A DNA stretch of 64,000 nt from assembly GCF_014650075.1 (NCBI RefSeq), contig NZ_BMUG01000012.1:62001-126000 (forward strand). The letters run 5' to 3'. Made by a program: the position numbers and the translations under genes. Positions 33,282 through 42,524 of this stretch are shown piece by piece. The stretch comes from Streptomyces microflavus (GTDB lineage Bacteria > Actinomycetota > Actinomycetes > Streptomycetales > Streptomycetaceae). Below the pieces are notes generated by a model, which made no database searches, was not told the DNA's origin, and saw only the letters and a program-made list of their open reading frames with translations. Position 1 is the stretch's first letter, and every line of letters starts with the position of its first letter.

Positions 33282-35408
33282 CTACTTCGTGGGCTTGAAC
33301 GTGGCGAACGCCGTCTCGCGCAGCGTGCGGCACTCGTCGCCGTCCCACTCCTCCACCTTGCAGCTGATCATGATCGAGTAGCCGCGCCCGGCGTCGACCT
33401 TGAAGCCCCGGTTGAGCACCCGGACCCGGACGCCGCTGTGGCTGCGCTCGAACGTCCAGTCCGCGACGGTCGGATACCCGTTGTACTCGACCTTCTTTAT
33501 GCTGACGTGCTTGTAGCCGTCGCTGAGACCCCTGGCGCTGGCGACGGCCCCGCGCCAGGCGGCGGCCGCGTCGTCCTTGGGCGAGCCGTTGAAGTCGACC
33601 TGGACCCGGGGGAAGCCGCCACGCTCGGCGTTGTAGATACCGCCGGAGTTGGAGCCCGCTATGGCCGTGCGCTTGAAGGTGCCCGGCATCGCCATGTCGA
33701 AGTGGAAGCGGTCGTCGCTGACCGCCTTGTACCCGGCGGGCAGTGCGTCGCCCGGACCACCGGTCTTCGGATCGCCTGACGGGTCACCGGTGGGACCATC
33801 GGTCTTCGGATCGTCCGCGGGGTCGCCGGACGGGTCACCGGACGCCTTGCCGTCCTCGGTGCCCTGACCGTCCTTCCGGCCGCCTTCGGAGCCGCCCTCG
33901 GTGTCGCCCTCGCCCTCGGACCCGCCTGCCGCCGCTCCGGCGGAGGCCGCGGTGTCGCCCTTGCCGTTACTGGCGTTGGCCTTGTCGTCACCGTCGCCCA
34001 GGGTGAGCGCGAGGACGGTGCCGAGGATCGCCAGCACCACGACGCCCGCGATGATCGCGAGCGTGCGGCGCGGCACGACATCGGTGATCGAGGCGCGGAC
34101 GGTGGCCGGTGAGGTCGGGGGGCGCTGCGGGGGTACGGCGGCGGCCGCGGAACTCGTCGGCCTCGCGGCGGACTTCGTGCCGGTGGCCGTGGCAGTGGTC
34201 GCCGCGGGGGCGGATGCCGAGGCCGTCGCGGCCTTACCGCCCGGTGTGCCGGGGGGCGTGGCGGGCCTGGGCGGGGTGGCGGGCGTTCCGGTGGCCGCGG
34301 CGGCCGGGGAGGCGGAGGCTGCCGCCGCCGCGCCTGCGGCGACCCCGGTGGCCGCCTTCGCGCCGCGCACGGAACGCAGCGCTCCGCGCAGCCGGTCGCG
34401 CGCCCCCTCGCCGGGCTCGCCCGACGCACCGGTCTGCTTCGGCGGCTTGGGAGCCTTCGTCAGCTTCGCGGCCATGCCCGCGCCGGCCTCGGCGTCGGGG
34501 TCCGCCGGCAGGGCCATGACCTGGGTGGAGTCGGCGGGCGGGACCACGGGGGCGTCGGGGGCGTTGATCACCTTGTTGAGCAGCGCCCGTGCCCCGGCGT
34601 CGTCGAGCCGCTGGTCGGGGTCCCGGGCGAGCAGCCCGTAGATGACCTCGGTCAGCGGGCCCGCGTTCTTCGGCGGGTCGAGCGGCTCGGTCATCACGGC
34701 CGTCAGGGTGGCGATGGCCGAGCCCTTGTCGTACGGCGGGCAGCCCTCGACGCTCGCGTACAGCAGTCCGCCGAGCGACCACAGGTCGGCGGGCGGTCCG
34801 GGCTTGTGGCCGCGGGCCCGCTCCGGCGAGATGTACGAGGGGGCGCCGACGAGCATGCCGGTGGAGGTGACCGAAGGGTCGCCCTCCACCTGGGCGATGC
34901 CGAAGTCGGTGAGTACGACACGGCCGTCCTCGGCGATCAGCACGTTGGACGGCTTCACATCGCGGTGCAGGATGCCCTCGCGGTGCGCCGAGCGCAGTAC
35001 GTCGAGGATGGCGAGCCCGACCTCCGCGGCCCGCCGGGGCGTCAGCGTGCCGTCCTCACGGATCGCTTCGGCCAGCGACTTGCCCTCGATCAGCTCCATC
35101 ACGATCCACGGGCGGTCGTCCTCGTCGACCACGTCGTAGACGGTCACCGCGCCGTTGTTGCGGATCCGCGCGATGGCCTTTGCCTCACGCAGGGTGCGCG
35201 TGATCAGCCGGCGCTTCTCGTCCTCGTCGATGGCTCCGGGGAACCGCAGTTCCTTGACCGCCACCGTACGGCCGAGCGTCTCGTCGGCAGCGCGCCAGAC
35301 CGTGCCCATGCCGCCCCGGCCGAGCACCTCCCCGAGCCGGTACCGCCCCGCGAGGAGACGACCGTTCTTGTCCCGTTGGGGCTCCCGTGCCTGCTCCGCC
35401 TCCGACAT
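33282..35408 (-). CDS. Membrane Ser/Thr protein kinase with extracytoplasmic sensor domain
   Basis: 708 residues. A complete kinase domain (about 22-280) has GRGGMGTV, K52, HRD with D150, DFG 168-170 and a variant SPE (194-196) in place of APE. A long Ala/Pro/Thr linker, one membrane helix (about 448-470), a Gly/Glu/Asp-rich spacer with GDPSGDP repeats and a C-terminal outer domain (YKAVSDDRFHFDMAMPGTFKR, VADWTFERSHSGVRVRVLNRG, TAFATFKPTK) follow. It is the first gene of the three-kinase row on this strand; gaps of 200 and 143 bp separate the three, so each may have its own promoter. Confidence 0.93.
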   Translation of the reverse strand: MSEAEQAREPQRDKNGRLLAGRYRLGEVLGRGGMGTVWRAADETLGRTVAVKELRFPGAIDEDEKRRLITRTLREAKAIARIRNNGAVTVYDVVDEDDRPWIVMELIEGKSLAEAIREDGTLTPRRAAEVGLAILDVLRSAHREGILHRDVKPSNVLIAEDGRVVLTDFGIAQVEGDPSVTSTGMLVGAPSYISPERARGHKPGPPADLWSLGGLLYASVEGCPPYDKGSAIATLTAVMTEPLDPPKNAGPLTEVIYGLLARDPDQRLDDAGARALLNKVINAPDAPVVPPADSTQVMALPADPDAEAGAGMAAKLTKAPKPPKQTGASGEPGEGARDRLRGALRSVRGAKAATGVAAGAAAAASASPAAAATGTPATPPRPATPPGTPGGKAATASASAPAATTATATGTKSAARPTSSAAAAVPPQRPPTSPATVRASITDVVPRRTLAIIAGVVVLAILGTVLALTLGDGDDKANASNGKGDTAASAGAAAGGSEGEGDTEGGSEGGRKDGQGTEDGKASGDPSGDPADDPKTDGPTGDPSGDPKTGGPGDALPAGYKAVSDDRFHFDMAMPGTFKRTAIAGSNSGGIYNAERGGFPRVQVDFNGSPKDDAAAAWRGAVASARGLSDGYKHVSIKKVEYNGYPTVADWTFERSHSGVRVRVLNRGFKVDAGRGYSIMISCKVEEWDGDECRTLRETAFATFKPTK

Positions 35409-35687
35409 GCGTCCCCTCTGCGATCAACCCGCCCTGGCAGAGCGTTCATTGTCCCTCACCCCGGGACCGGTCCTGGTGCCGGGTCCGGGGTCCGCCACGA
35501 TGGGGCCCGAAGAGGGAATCCCCCACAGCCTCCTACCAACCCGGCCTCCCCGTCCAGCGCCGTCCGAACGGCCACCGCCGCGGGACCGGGCCCTTCCCGC
35601 CCAACTGGCCCGGACCTGAAGGGCGGTGACCGGCGGTCCCCGCCCCAGCGGTGCCTGCCCCGCCGGTGCCCGCCCCAGCGGTGACCG

Positions 35688-35705
35688 CCCGGGTGGGCAC
35701 CCGGG
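35688..35705 (-). terminator. Hairpin after glpD
   Basis: CCCGGGT (35688-35694) and ACCCGGG (35699-35705) pair around a 4-base loop, 8 bp past the glpD stop. The remaining 304-bp gap 35409-35712 contains two copies of CGCCCCAGCGGTG 30 bp apart and, near 35409-35460, the probable promoter of the third kinase. No gene is seen. Confidence 0.5.
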
Positions 35706-35712
35706 GCCCCTC

Positions 35713-37419
35713 CTAGATCGGCACGATGTCCGGAGCGCCGAGCCGGGCCGCATCCGCCGTGAGGTCGTCGGGCTGCCGCTGCGACTCGCGCTCGGCCTCC
35801 ACCCGCTTCTCGTAGTGCTCGACCTCCCGGTCGATCTGCCCCTCGTCCCAGCCCAGCACCGGTGCCATCAGCTCCGCGCAGAGGCGGGCGCTGCGGGTGC
35901 CCCGGTCGAAGGTCTCGATGGAGATGCGGGTGCGCCGGGTCAGCACGTCGTCCAGGTGCCGGGCGCCCTCGTGGGATGCGGCGTAGACGATCTCGGCGCG
36001 GAGGTAGTCGTCGGCGGCGGGCAGGGGTTCGCCCAGGGTGGGGTCGGCCAGGATCAGTTCCAGAATTTCTTCCGTCATTGAGCCGTACCGGTTGAGCAGG
36101 TGCTCCACCCGGACGACATGGAGCCCGGTCCGGGCCGCGATCCTGGCCCGCGCGTTCCACAGGGCCTTGTACCCCTCGGCGCCCAGCAGCGGGGTGTCCT
36201 CGGTGACGCAGGCGGCGACCCGCTGGTCGAGCCCGTGCACCGCCTCGTCCACCGCGTCCTTGGCCATGACCCGGTACGTCGTGTACTTGCCACCCGCCAC
36301 GACCACCAGGCCGGGGGCGGGGTGGGCCACGGTGTGCTCGCGCGACAGCTTGCTGGTGGCGTCCGACTCACCGGCCAGCAGCGGGCGCAGTCCGGCGTAG
36401 ACCCCCTGGACGTCGTCCCTGGTCAGCGGGGTGTTGAGGACGGAGTTGACGTGTTCGAGCAGGTAGTCGATATCGGCGCTGGAGGCGGCCGGGTGGGCCT
36501 TGTCCAGGTCCCAGTCGGTGTCCGTGGTGCCGATGATCCAGTGCCTGCCCCAGGGGATCACGAAGAGGACGGACTTCTCGGTGCGCAGGATGAGGCCGGT
36601 GGCGGAGTGGATGCGGTCCTTGGGGACGACCAGGTGGATGCCCTTGGAGGCCCGGACGTGGAACTGTCCGCGCTCGCCGATGAGCCCCTGGGTGTCGTCC
36701 GTCCACACACCGGTCGCGTTGACCACCTGCTTGGCCCGGACCTCGTACTCCTTGCCGCCCTCGACGTCCTGCACCAGTGCGCCCACGACCCGCTCGCCCT
36801 CGCGGAGGAAGCCGATCACCCGGGCGCGGTTCGCCACCTGGGCCCCGTAGGAGGCGGCGGTGCGGACCAGCTCGGTGACGAAACGGGCGTCGTCCATCTG
36901 GGCGTCGTAGTACTGCAGGGCGCCGACCAGGGCGTCCTTCTTGAGCGCCGGGGCGACCCGCAGGGCATGGCGGCGGGAGAGGTGGCGGTGCACGGGGAGG
37001 CCCCGGCCGTGGCCCGAGGAGACCGACATCGCGTCGTACAGCGCGACGCCTGAGCCCGCGTAGAGCCGCTCCCACCCCTTGTGCTGCAACGGGTAGAGGA
37101 AGGGCACCGGCTTCACGAGGTGCGGGGCGAGCCGCTCCAGGAGCAGCCCGCGCTCCTTCAGCGCCTCGCGCACCAGGGCGAAGTCGAGCATCTCCAGATA
37201 GCGCAGCCCCCCGTGGATCAGCTTGCTCGACCTGCTCGAAGTGCCCGACGCCCAGTCGCGCGCCTCGACCAGACCGGTCGAGAGTCCTCTGGTGGCGGCG
37301 TCCAGCACCGTCCCGGCGCCGACGACCCCCGCCCCCACGACCAGCACGTCCAGTTCGCGCTCGGCCATGGCGGCGAGCGCGGCGGTGCGCTCGGCGGGTC
37401 CCAGTGTCGCTGTCCTCAC
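35713..37419 (-). CDS. glpD: Glycerol-3-phosphate dehydrogenase, FAD-dependent
   Basis: 568 residues. It oxidises sn-glycerol-3-phosphate to dihydroxyacetone phosphate at the membrane. The FAD motif LDVLVVGAGVVGAGTVLDAATRG lies near the N-terminus, followed by GTSSRSSKLIHGGLRYLE, DTDWDLDKAHPAASSADIDYLL and AGLRPLLAGE. The C-terminal DAO_C domain ends after ELMAPVLGWDEGQIDREVEHYEKRVEAE. GTG 37419 is chosen because GGGAGG lies 5-6 bases upstream, giving the family's usual length; a longer frame to 37530 lacks support. No glycerol facilitator or kinase is adjacent, so this is probably a second, stand-alone glpD copy. Confidence 0.95.
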   Translation of the reverse strand: MRTATLGPAERTAALAAMAERELDVLVVGAGVVGAGTVLDAATRGLSTGLVEARDWASGTSSRSSKLIHGGLRYLEMLDFALVREALKERGLLLERLAPHLVKPVPFLYPLQHKGWERLYAGSGVALYDAMSVSSGHGRGLPVHRHLSRRHALRVAPALKKDALVGALQYYDAQMDDARFVTELVRTAASYGAQVANRARVIGFLREGERVVGALVQDVEGGKEYEVRAKQVVNATGVWTDDTQGLIGERGQFHVRASKGIHLVVPKDRIHSATGLILRTEKSVLFVIPWGRHWIIGTTDTDWDLDKAHPAASSADIDYLLEHVNSVLNTPLTRDDVQGVYAGLRPLLAGESDATSKLSREHTVAHPAPGLVVVAGGKYTTYRVMAKDAVDEAVHGLDQRVAACVTEDTPLLGAEGYKALWNARARIAARTGLHVVRVEHLLNRYGSMTEEILELILADPTLGEPLPAADDYLRAEIVYAASHEGARHLDDVLTRRTRISIETFDRGTRSARLCAELMAPVLGWDEGQIDREVEHYEKRVEAERESQRQPDDLTADAARLGAPDIVPI

Positions 37420-37534
37420 TGCTGCCTCCCGGTGGATCGGGGTGGTCGGACACGGGAGTGCCACCCGGCCGAGGGGCCGGCCGCCCGTGTCCACTCCTCG
37501 ATTCTGTCCGCGCTCCCCGACTTCAGCCACCGCC

Positions 37535-37618
37535 TGTGGACAACACCCGGACGACAGGCGTCACGCAATGCGACATATAGGTCATATTTACGCCTAGTCT
37601 GACATTGCACTGTCCACA
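37535..37618. promoter_or_regulatory. Pair of DnaA-box-like nonamers in the glpD / UDP-sugar dehydrogenase gap
   Basis: TGTGGACAA (37535-37543) is the exact complement of TTGTCCACA, the preferred Streptomyces DnaA box. CTGTCCACA (37610-37618) differs from it at the first base and faces the other way. Between them lie the AT-rich GTCATATTTA and a -10-like TAGTCT (37595-37600), so DnaA binding could overlap a promoter of the plus-strand gene. Confidence 0.45.
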
Positions 37619-37665
37619 GCGGTTGCGCTTTTCGCACTCCGGTCTTAGGGAAGGCGGCCTTCGAC

Positions 37666-38928
37666 ATGCCCGCAGACCTCGCCGTCATCGGACTCGGCCA
37701 TCTCGGCCTGCCCCTCGTCCAGGCCGCCGTGGCCGCCGGGATCGACACCGTCGGCTACGACACCGACCCACGCCCCTGCGCGGAACTGCGGGCGGGCCGC
37801 ACCCCTGTCGAGGGCTCCCTCACCGCGTCCGAGATCCGCCGCATGCTCTCCGGCGGCTTCCGCCCCACCACCAGCGCCGCCGAGCTGGGCCGGGTCCGTA
37901 CCGCCGTGATCTGCGCCCCCACCCCCCTCGGCCCCGACCGCACGGTCGACCTCACCGCCCTCGGCGACGCCGCCCGCGCCCTGGCCGCCCGGCTGCGCCC
38001 GCACACCACCGTGCTGCTGGAATCCGCCGTACCGCCCGGCACCACCGAGAACTTCCTGCGCCCGCTGCTCGAAGAGGGCTCCGGGCTCGTCGCCGGACGG
38101 GACTTCCACCTCGCCTGCTCCCCCAGCCGGCTCGACCCCGGCAACCGCACCCACACCTACGCCTCCACCCCCAAGGTCATCGGCGGCCTCACCTCCGCCT
38201 GCACCGAGTCGGCCGCCGCCTTCTACGGACGCCTCACCGACAAGGTCGTACGGGCCCGGGGGCCGCGTGAGGCGGAGATGACGAAGGTGCTGGAGACCAA
38301 CTTCCGGCACGTCAACATCGCGCTGGTCAACGAGATGGCGGTGGCCTGCCACGACCTCGGTATCGACCTGTGGGACGTCATCCGGTGCGCGGAGACCAAG
38401 CCCTTCGGCTTCCAGCCCTTCCGGCCGGGCCCCGGCGTCGGCGGCCACGGTGTCCCGGTGGACCCGGGCTGCCTCCCGTACAGCAGCCGCACCCCCGGCC
38501 ACCCCCTGCGGATGGTCTCGCTGGCGCAGGAGATCAACGACCGGATGCCCAGCTACGTCATCCAGCGCTGCGCCACCCTGCTGAACGAGCACGGCAAGTC
38601 CGTGCGGGGCGCGCGGGTGCTGCTGCTCGGCGTCACCTACAAGCCGGACAGCGCCGACCAGGAGGCCGCGCCCGCCCGCGAGATCGCCACCCGGCTGATG
38701 GACATGGGCGCCCAGATCGGCTATCACGACCCGCACGTCCTGGACTGGCGGGTGCGCGAACTCCCCGTCCCGCGCGCCGACTCGCTGTACGAGGCGGCAG
38801 CGGCGGCCGACCTGACCGTACTGCTCCAGCAGCACCGCACCTACGACCTCCAGGGCCTCGCGGTGAAGGCGCAGCTTCTTCTGGACACCCGGGGGGCCAC
38901 TCCGGCGGGGGCGGCACACCGGCTCTGA
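37666..38928 (+). CDS. UDP-glucose/GDP-mannose dehydrogenase family protein lacking catalytic Cys
   Basis: 420 residues with the full three-domain fold. NAD-binding starts LAVIGLGHLGLPLV; the central domain keeps MTKVLETNFRHVNIALVNEM with K207 and N212; the UDP-binding C-terminal domain has GVTYKPDSADQEAAPA and ends HRTYDLQGLAVKAQLLLDTRG. The catalytic loop normally reading GGHCIPVDP reads GGHGVPVDP, so the nucleophilic Cys is G262; D266 is kept. The SPER motif reads SPSR (152-155). The usual two-step oxidation to a uronic acid is therefore doubtful. C269 a few residues later is the only nearby thiol. It may be a one-step dehydrogenase, epimerase-like or regulatory protein. Confidence 0.88.
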   Translation: MPADLAVIGLGHLGLPLVQAAVAAGIDTVGYDTDPRPCAELRAGRTPVEGSLTASEIRRMLSGGFRPTTSAAELGRVRTAVICAPTPLGPDRTVDLTALGDAARALAARLRPHTTVLLESAVPPGTTENFLRPLLEEGSGLVAGRDFHLACSPSRLDPGNRTHTYASTPKVIGGLTSACTESAAAFYGRLTDKVVRARGPREAEMTKVLETNFRHVNIALVNEMAVACHDLGIDLWDVIRCAETKPFGFQPFRPGPGVGGHGVPVDPGCLPYSSRTPGHPLRMVSLAQEINDRMPSYVIQRCATLLNEHGKSVRGARVLLLGVTYKPDSADQEAAPAREIATRLMDMGAQIGYHDPHVLDWRVRELPVPRADSLYEAAAAADLTVLLQQHRTYDLQGLAVKAQLLLDTRGATPAGAAHRL

Positions 38929-39060
38929 TGCCGCGTACCGGCCACCGAGATTGCTAGTGACCGATTCCGGTGCGTACTGCTACCGTGCGGCGTCACAGAG
39001 CGCACACGTGTTCGCGTCAAGAACCGCACCTGCGCATTTCGCCCCAGGGGGAGACCCAGC

Positions 39061-39699
39061 GTGAGCCAGCCCGTACAGCCGCCTAACCAGCCCCAGCAGC
39101 CGTACGGCGGCCAGCCCGCCGACGGCAACCCGTACGCCGGCGCCCCCGCCGCCCCCACGGGCAACCCCTACGGCGACCAGCCCCCCGCCCCGACCGGCAA
39201 CCCCTACGGCCAGCAGCCCCCGGCGCCCACCGGCAACCCCTTCGGGGGCCAGCAGCCCGGCCCGTTCGGCGGAGCGCCGTTCGCCCCGGCTCCCCCGGCC
39301 CGCAACAACCTGGCCCTCGGTGTACTGGTCGCCCTCGGCGCGGCGGTCGTCGCTGCCATCCTGTACGGCGTGATCCTCGGTTCGATCGAGCGCGAGATCG
39401 GTTACGCGGCGGTCGGCGTCGGCTTCCTCGTCGGCTTCGCGGCCGCCAAGCTCGGCGGCGCCAACCCGGTGACCATCGCGGCGGCCGCCGTCTTCTCGAT
39501 CGGCGCGGTCTACCTCGGCCAGCTCATCGGCTACGCCATGGTGATGTCGGACGTCGCCAGGGTCTCGTTCTCCGAGGTGTTCCTCGACCACTTCGACGCC
39601 GTGACGCAGGTCTGGAAGGAAGATGCCGACTTCATGCGGTACCTCTTCCTCGCCCTCGGTGCCGTGGCCGCGATCGGTGGCGCCAAGAAGGCGGGCTGA
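39061..39699 (+). CDS. Membrane protein with Pro/Gly/Asn-rich N-terminal repeats
   Basis: 212 residues, GTG 39061 after GGGGGAG. The first ~80 residues are cytosolic low complexity with four imperfect copies of a PAPTGNPYG-type unit. Then come four hydrophobic segments (about 83-103, 112-130, 138-160 and 192-208). I recognise no enzyme family. Streptomyces has many such small membrane proteins with a PYG-rich tail; the function is unknown. Confidence 0.8.
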   Translation: MSQPVQPPNQPQQPYGGQPADGNPYAGAPAAPTGNPYGDQPPAPTGNPYGQQPPAPTGNPFGGQQPGPFGGAPFAPAPPARNNLALGVLVALGAAVVAAILYGVILGSIEREIGYAAVGVGFLVGFAAAKLGGANPVTIAAAAVFSIGAVYLGQLIGYAMVMSDVARVSFSEVFLDHFDAVTQVWKEDADFMRYLFLALGAVAAIGGAKKAG

Positions 39700-39712
39700 C
39701 ACCCTGTCGGTC

Positions 39713-39759
39713 CATACGGAAGGGCCCGGACCGTTCGTCGGTCCGGGCCCTTCCGTATG
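39713..39759. terminator. Strong bidirectional terminator
   Basis: A perfect 21-bp stem (39713-39733 with 39739-39759) with a 5-base loop TTCGT. It lies between the convergent membrane-protein gene and guaB3. Confidence 0.95.
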
Positions 39760-39780
39760 TACGGGACGCGTACGGGCGGG

Positions 39781-40905
39781 TCAGCGGCGGTGCTGCGAGT
39801 CCGCCACCGTCACCTCGACGCGCTGGAACTCCTTCAGGTCGCTGTAGCCGGTGGTGGCCATCGCGCGGCGCAGGGCGCCGAAGATGTTCATCGAGCCGTC
39901 CGGGGTGTGCGAGGGGCCGGTGAGGACCTCCTCCGTCGTCCCGACCGAACCGAGGTCGACCAGCTTGCCGCGCGGCACGTCCTCGTGGACGGCCTCCATG
40001 CCCCAGTGGCGGCCGCGGCCCGGCGCGTCCGTCGCACGGGCCAGCGGGGAGCCCATCATCACGGCGTCCGCACCGCAGGCGATGGCCTTCGGCAGGTCGC
40101 CGGACCAGCCGACGCCGCCGTCGGCGATGACGTGCACGTACCGGCCGCCGGACTCGTCCATGTAGTCGCGGCGGGCGCCGGCCACGTCCGCGACGGCGGT
40201 GGCCATCGGGACCTGGATGCCGAAGACGTTGCGCGTGGTGTGCGCGGCGCCGCCGCCGAAGCCGACGAGGACACCGGCCGCGCCGGTGCGCATGAGGTGC
40301 AGGGCGGCGGTGTACGTGGCGCAGCCGCCGACGATGACCGGGACGTCCAGCTCGTAGATGAACTGCTTCAGGTTGAGCGGCTCGGCCGCACCCGAGACGT
40401 GCTCGGCGGAGACCGTCGTACCGCGGATGACGAAGATGTCCACCCCGGCGTCGACGACGGCCTTGGAGAACTGGGCGGTGCGCTGCGGGGAGAGCGCGGC
40501 GGCGGTGACGACACCGGAGTCGCGCACCTCCTTGATGCGCTGCCCGATCAGCTCCTCCTGGATGGGGGCGGAGTAGATCTCCTGGAGCCGGCGGGTCGCG
40601 GCCTCGACCGGCATCTCGGCGATCTCGTCCAGCAGCGGCTGCGGGTCGGCGTGCCGGGTCCACAGCCCTTCCAGGTTGAGGACGCCCAGTCCGCCGAGCT
40701 CACCGATGCGGATGGCGTGCTGCGGGGAGACCACGGAGTCCATGGGAGCGGCCAGGAACGGCAGCTCGAAACGGTAGGCGTCGATCTGCCAGGCGATCGA
40801 GACCTCCTTCGGGTCCCGGGTACGGCGGCTCGGTACGACAGCGATGTCGTCGAATGCGTAAGCCCGGCGGCCGCGCTTGCCGCGCCCGATCTCGATCTCA
40901 GTCAC
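39781..40905 (-). CDS. guaB3: GuaB3-family IMP dehydrogenase-related protein
   Basis: 374 residues with a TIM-barrel IMPDH/GMPR fold but no CBS domains. It begins EIEIGRGKRGRRAYAFDDIAVVPSRRTRDP, typical of the actinobacterial GuaB3 group. The usual IMPDH active-site loop GxGSICTT is replaced by GVLVGFGGGAAHTTRNVFGIQVP, without the catalytic Cys, so it does not carry the normal IMPDH mechanism. Recent work on GuaB3-type enzymes elsewhere is not something I can apply to this protein with certainty. It is directly downstream of guaB on the same strand, separated by a terminator hairpin. Confidence 0.9.
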   Translation of the reverse strand: MTEIEIGRGKRGRRAYAFDDIAVVPSRRTRDPKEVSIAWQIDAYRFELPFLAAPMDSVVSPQHAIRIGELGGLGVLNLEGLWTRHADPQPLLDEIAEMPVEAATRRLQEIYSAPIQEELIGQRIKEVRDSGVVTAAALSPQRTAQFSKAVVDAGVDIFVIRGTTVSAEHVSGAAEPLNLKQFIYELDVPVIVGGCATYTAALHLMRTGAAGVLVGFGGGAAHTTRNVFGIQVPMATAVADVAGARRDYMDESGGRYVHVIADGGVGWSGDLPKAIACGADAVMMGSPLARATDAPGRGRHWGMEAVHEDVPRGKLVDLGSVGTTEEVLTGPSHTPDGSMNIFGALRRAMATTGYSDLKEFQRVEVTVADSQHRR

Positions 40906-40959
40906 GATGTGTGGCCTTTCCCTCTACGTCTGCGCTGACCAGTATCCCCGACACGCGCC

Positions 40960-40995
40960 TGAGGGGCGGTACCGGGAACTCCGGTCCGCCCCTCA
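40960..40995 (-). terminator. Hairpin terminator after guaB
   Basis: Arms 40960-40975 and 40981-40995 form a 15-bp stem with one bulged base and a 5-base loop, 27 bp past the guaB stop. guaB3 transcription is thus likely to be partly separate. Confidence 0.75.
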
Positions 40996-41021
40996 CCTGC
41001 GGTGACGCGTTACTTCCTGCG

Positions 41022-42524
41022 TTACTTCCGGCTGTAGTTCGGTGCTTCCACCGTCATCTGGATGTCGTGCGGGTGGCTCTCCTTGAGACCCGCCGAGGTG
41101 ATCCGGACGAAGCGGCCCTTGCTCTCCATCTGGTCCACGGACTCCGCGCCGACGTAGCCCATGGTCTGGCGGAGGCCGCCGACCAGCTGGTGCAGGACGT
41201 TGGCGAGCGGGCCTCGGTAGGGCACCTGGCCCTCGATGCCCTCGGGGACGAGCTTGTCGTCCGAGGAGACCTCGGCCTGGAAGTAGCGGTCCTTGGAGTA
41301 CGAACGGCCCTGGCCGCGGGACTGCATGGCGCCCAGCGAACCCATGCCCCGGTACGACTTGAACTGCTTGCCGTTGATGAACATCAGCTCGCCCGGGGAC
41401 TCCTCGCAGCCGGCGAGGAGGCTGCCCAGCATCACGCTGTCCGCGCCGGCGGCGAGCGCCTTGCCGATGTCGCCGGAGTACTGGAGGCCGCCGTCGCCGA
41501 TGACCGGGACGCCCGCGGCACGGGCGGCGAGCGCGGCCTCGTAGATCGCGGTGACCTGCGGGACGCCGATACCGGCGACCACGCGGGTGGTACAGATCGA
41601 GCCGGGTCCGACGCCGACCTTCACCCCGTCGACACCGGCGTCGATCAGCGCCTGGGCGCCGTCGCGGGTGGCGACGTTGCCGCCGATGACGTCGATGGCG
41701 ACGCTCGACTTGATCTTCGCCATCCAGTCGAGGGCGTTGCTGTTGTGGCCGTGCGAGGTGTCGACGATCAGGAAGTCGACCCCGGCGGAGGCGAGCGCCT
41801 GGGCGCGGTCCAGCGCCTCGGGGCTGGCACCGACGGCCGCACCGACCAGCAGACGGCCTTCGGCGTCCTTGGCGGCGTTGGGGTACTGCTCGGCCTTCTT
41901 GAAGTCCTTGACCGTGATGAGGCCCTTGAGGATCCCGGCCTCGTCGACCAGCGGCAGCTTCTCGATCTTGTGGCGGCGCAGCAGCTCCATGGCCTCCACG
42001 CCGGAGATCCCGACCCGGCCGGTGACGAGCGGCATCGGCGTCATGACCTCGCGCACCTGGCGCGAGCGGTCCGACTCGAAGGCCATGTCACGGTTGGTCA
42101 CGATGCCGAGGAGCTTGCCCGCGGGGTCGGTGACCGGCACGCCGCTGATGCGGAACTTCGCGCAGAGCGCGTCCGCCTCGCCGAGCGTGGCGTCGGGGTG
42201 CACGGTGATCGGGTCGGTGACCATGCCGGACTCGGACCGCTTGACCAGGTCGACCTGGTTGACCTGGTCCTCGATCGAGAGGTTGCGGTGCAGTACGCCG
42301 ACGCCGCCCTGACGGGCCATCGCGATGGCCATCCGGGACTCGGTCACCTTGTCCATGGCCGCCGACAGCAGGGGAATGTTCACCCGTACGTTCCGCGAGA
42401 TGAGGGACGAGGTGTCGACCGCGTTGGGCAGGACCTCGGACGCGCCCGGCAGCAGCAGCACGTCGTCGTATGTCAGCCCGAGCGTTGCGAATTTCTCAGG
42501 CACTCCGTCGACGTTTGCAGTCAT
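41022..42524 (-). CDS. guaB: IMP dehydrogenase
   Basis: 500 residues, full length. It converts IMP to XMP, the first committed step to GTP. The order is N-terminal barrel start (TYDDVLLLPG), two CBS domains (about 110-230), then the catalytic loop GVGPGSICTTRVVAGIGVPQ with its Cys, and the flap region KDRYFQAEV and MGYVGAESVDQMESKGRFVRIT. ATG 42524 follows GGGGAAGG. It is upstream of guaB3 and downstream of the sigma factor gene on the same strand. Confidence 0.98.
   Translation of the reverse strand: MTANVDGVPEKFATLGLTYDDVLLLPGASEVLPNAVDTSSLISRNVRVNIPLLSAAMDKVTESRMAIAMARQGGVGVLHRNLSIEDQVNQVDLVKRSESGMVTDPITVHPDATLGEADALCAKFRISGVPVTDPAGKLLGIVTNRDMAFESDRSRQVREVMTPMPLVTGRVGISGVEAMELLRRHKIEKLPLVDEAGILKGLITVKDFKKAEQYPNAAKDAEGRLLVGAAVGASPEALDRAQALASAGVDFLIVDTSHGHNSNALDWMAKIKSSVAIDVIGGNVATRDGAQALIDAGVDGVKVGVGPGSICTTRVVAGIGVPQVTAIYEAALAARAAGVPVIGDGGLQYSGDIGKALAAGADSVMLGSLLAGCEESPGELMFINGKQFKSYRGMGSLGAMQSRGQGRSYSKDRYFQAEVSSDDKLVPEGIEGQVPYRGPLANVLHQLVGGLRQTMGYVGAESVDQMESKGRFVRITSAGLKESHPHDIQMTVEAPNYSRK

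Noticed and set aside
29932..33381. A plus-strand open frame of about 1150 codons opposite the pseudokinase
   Set aside because: It has simple-composition protein without motifs, fully antisense to a gene with clear kinase, membrane and sensor segments.
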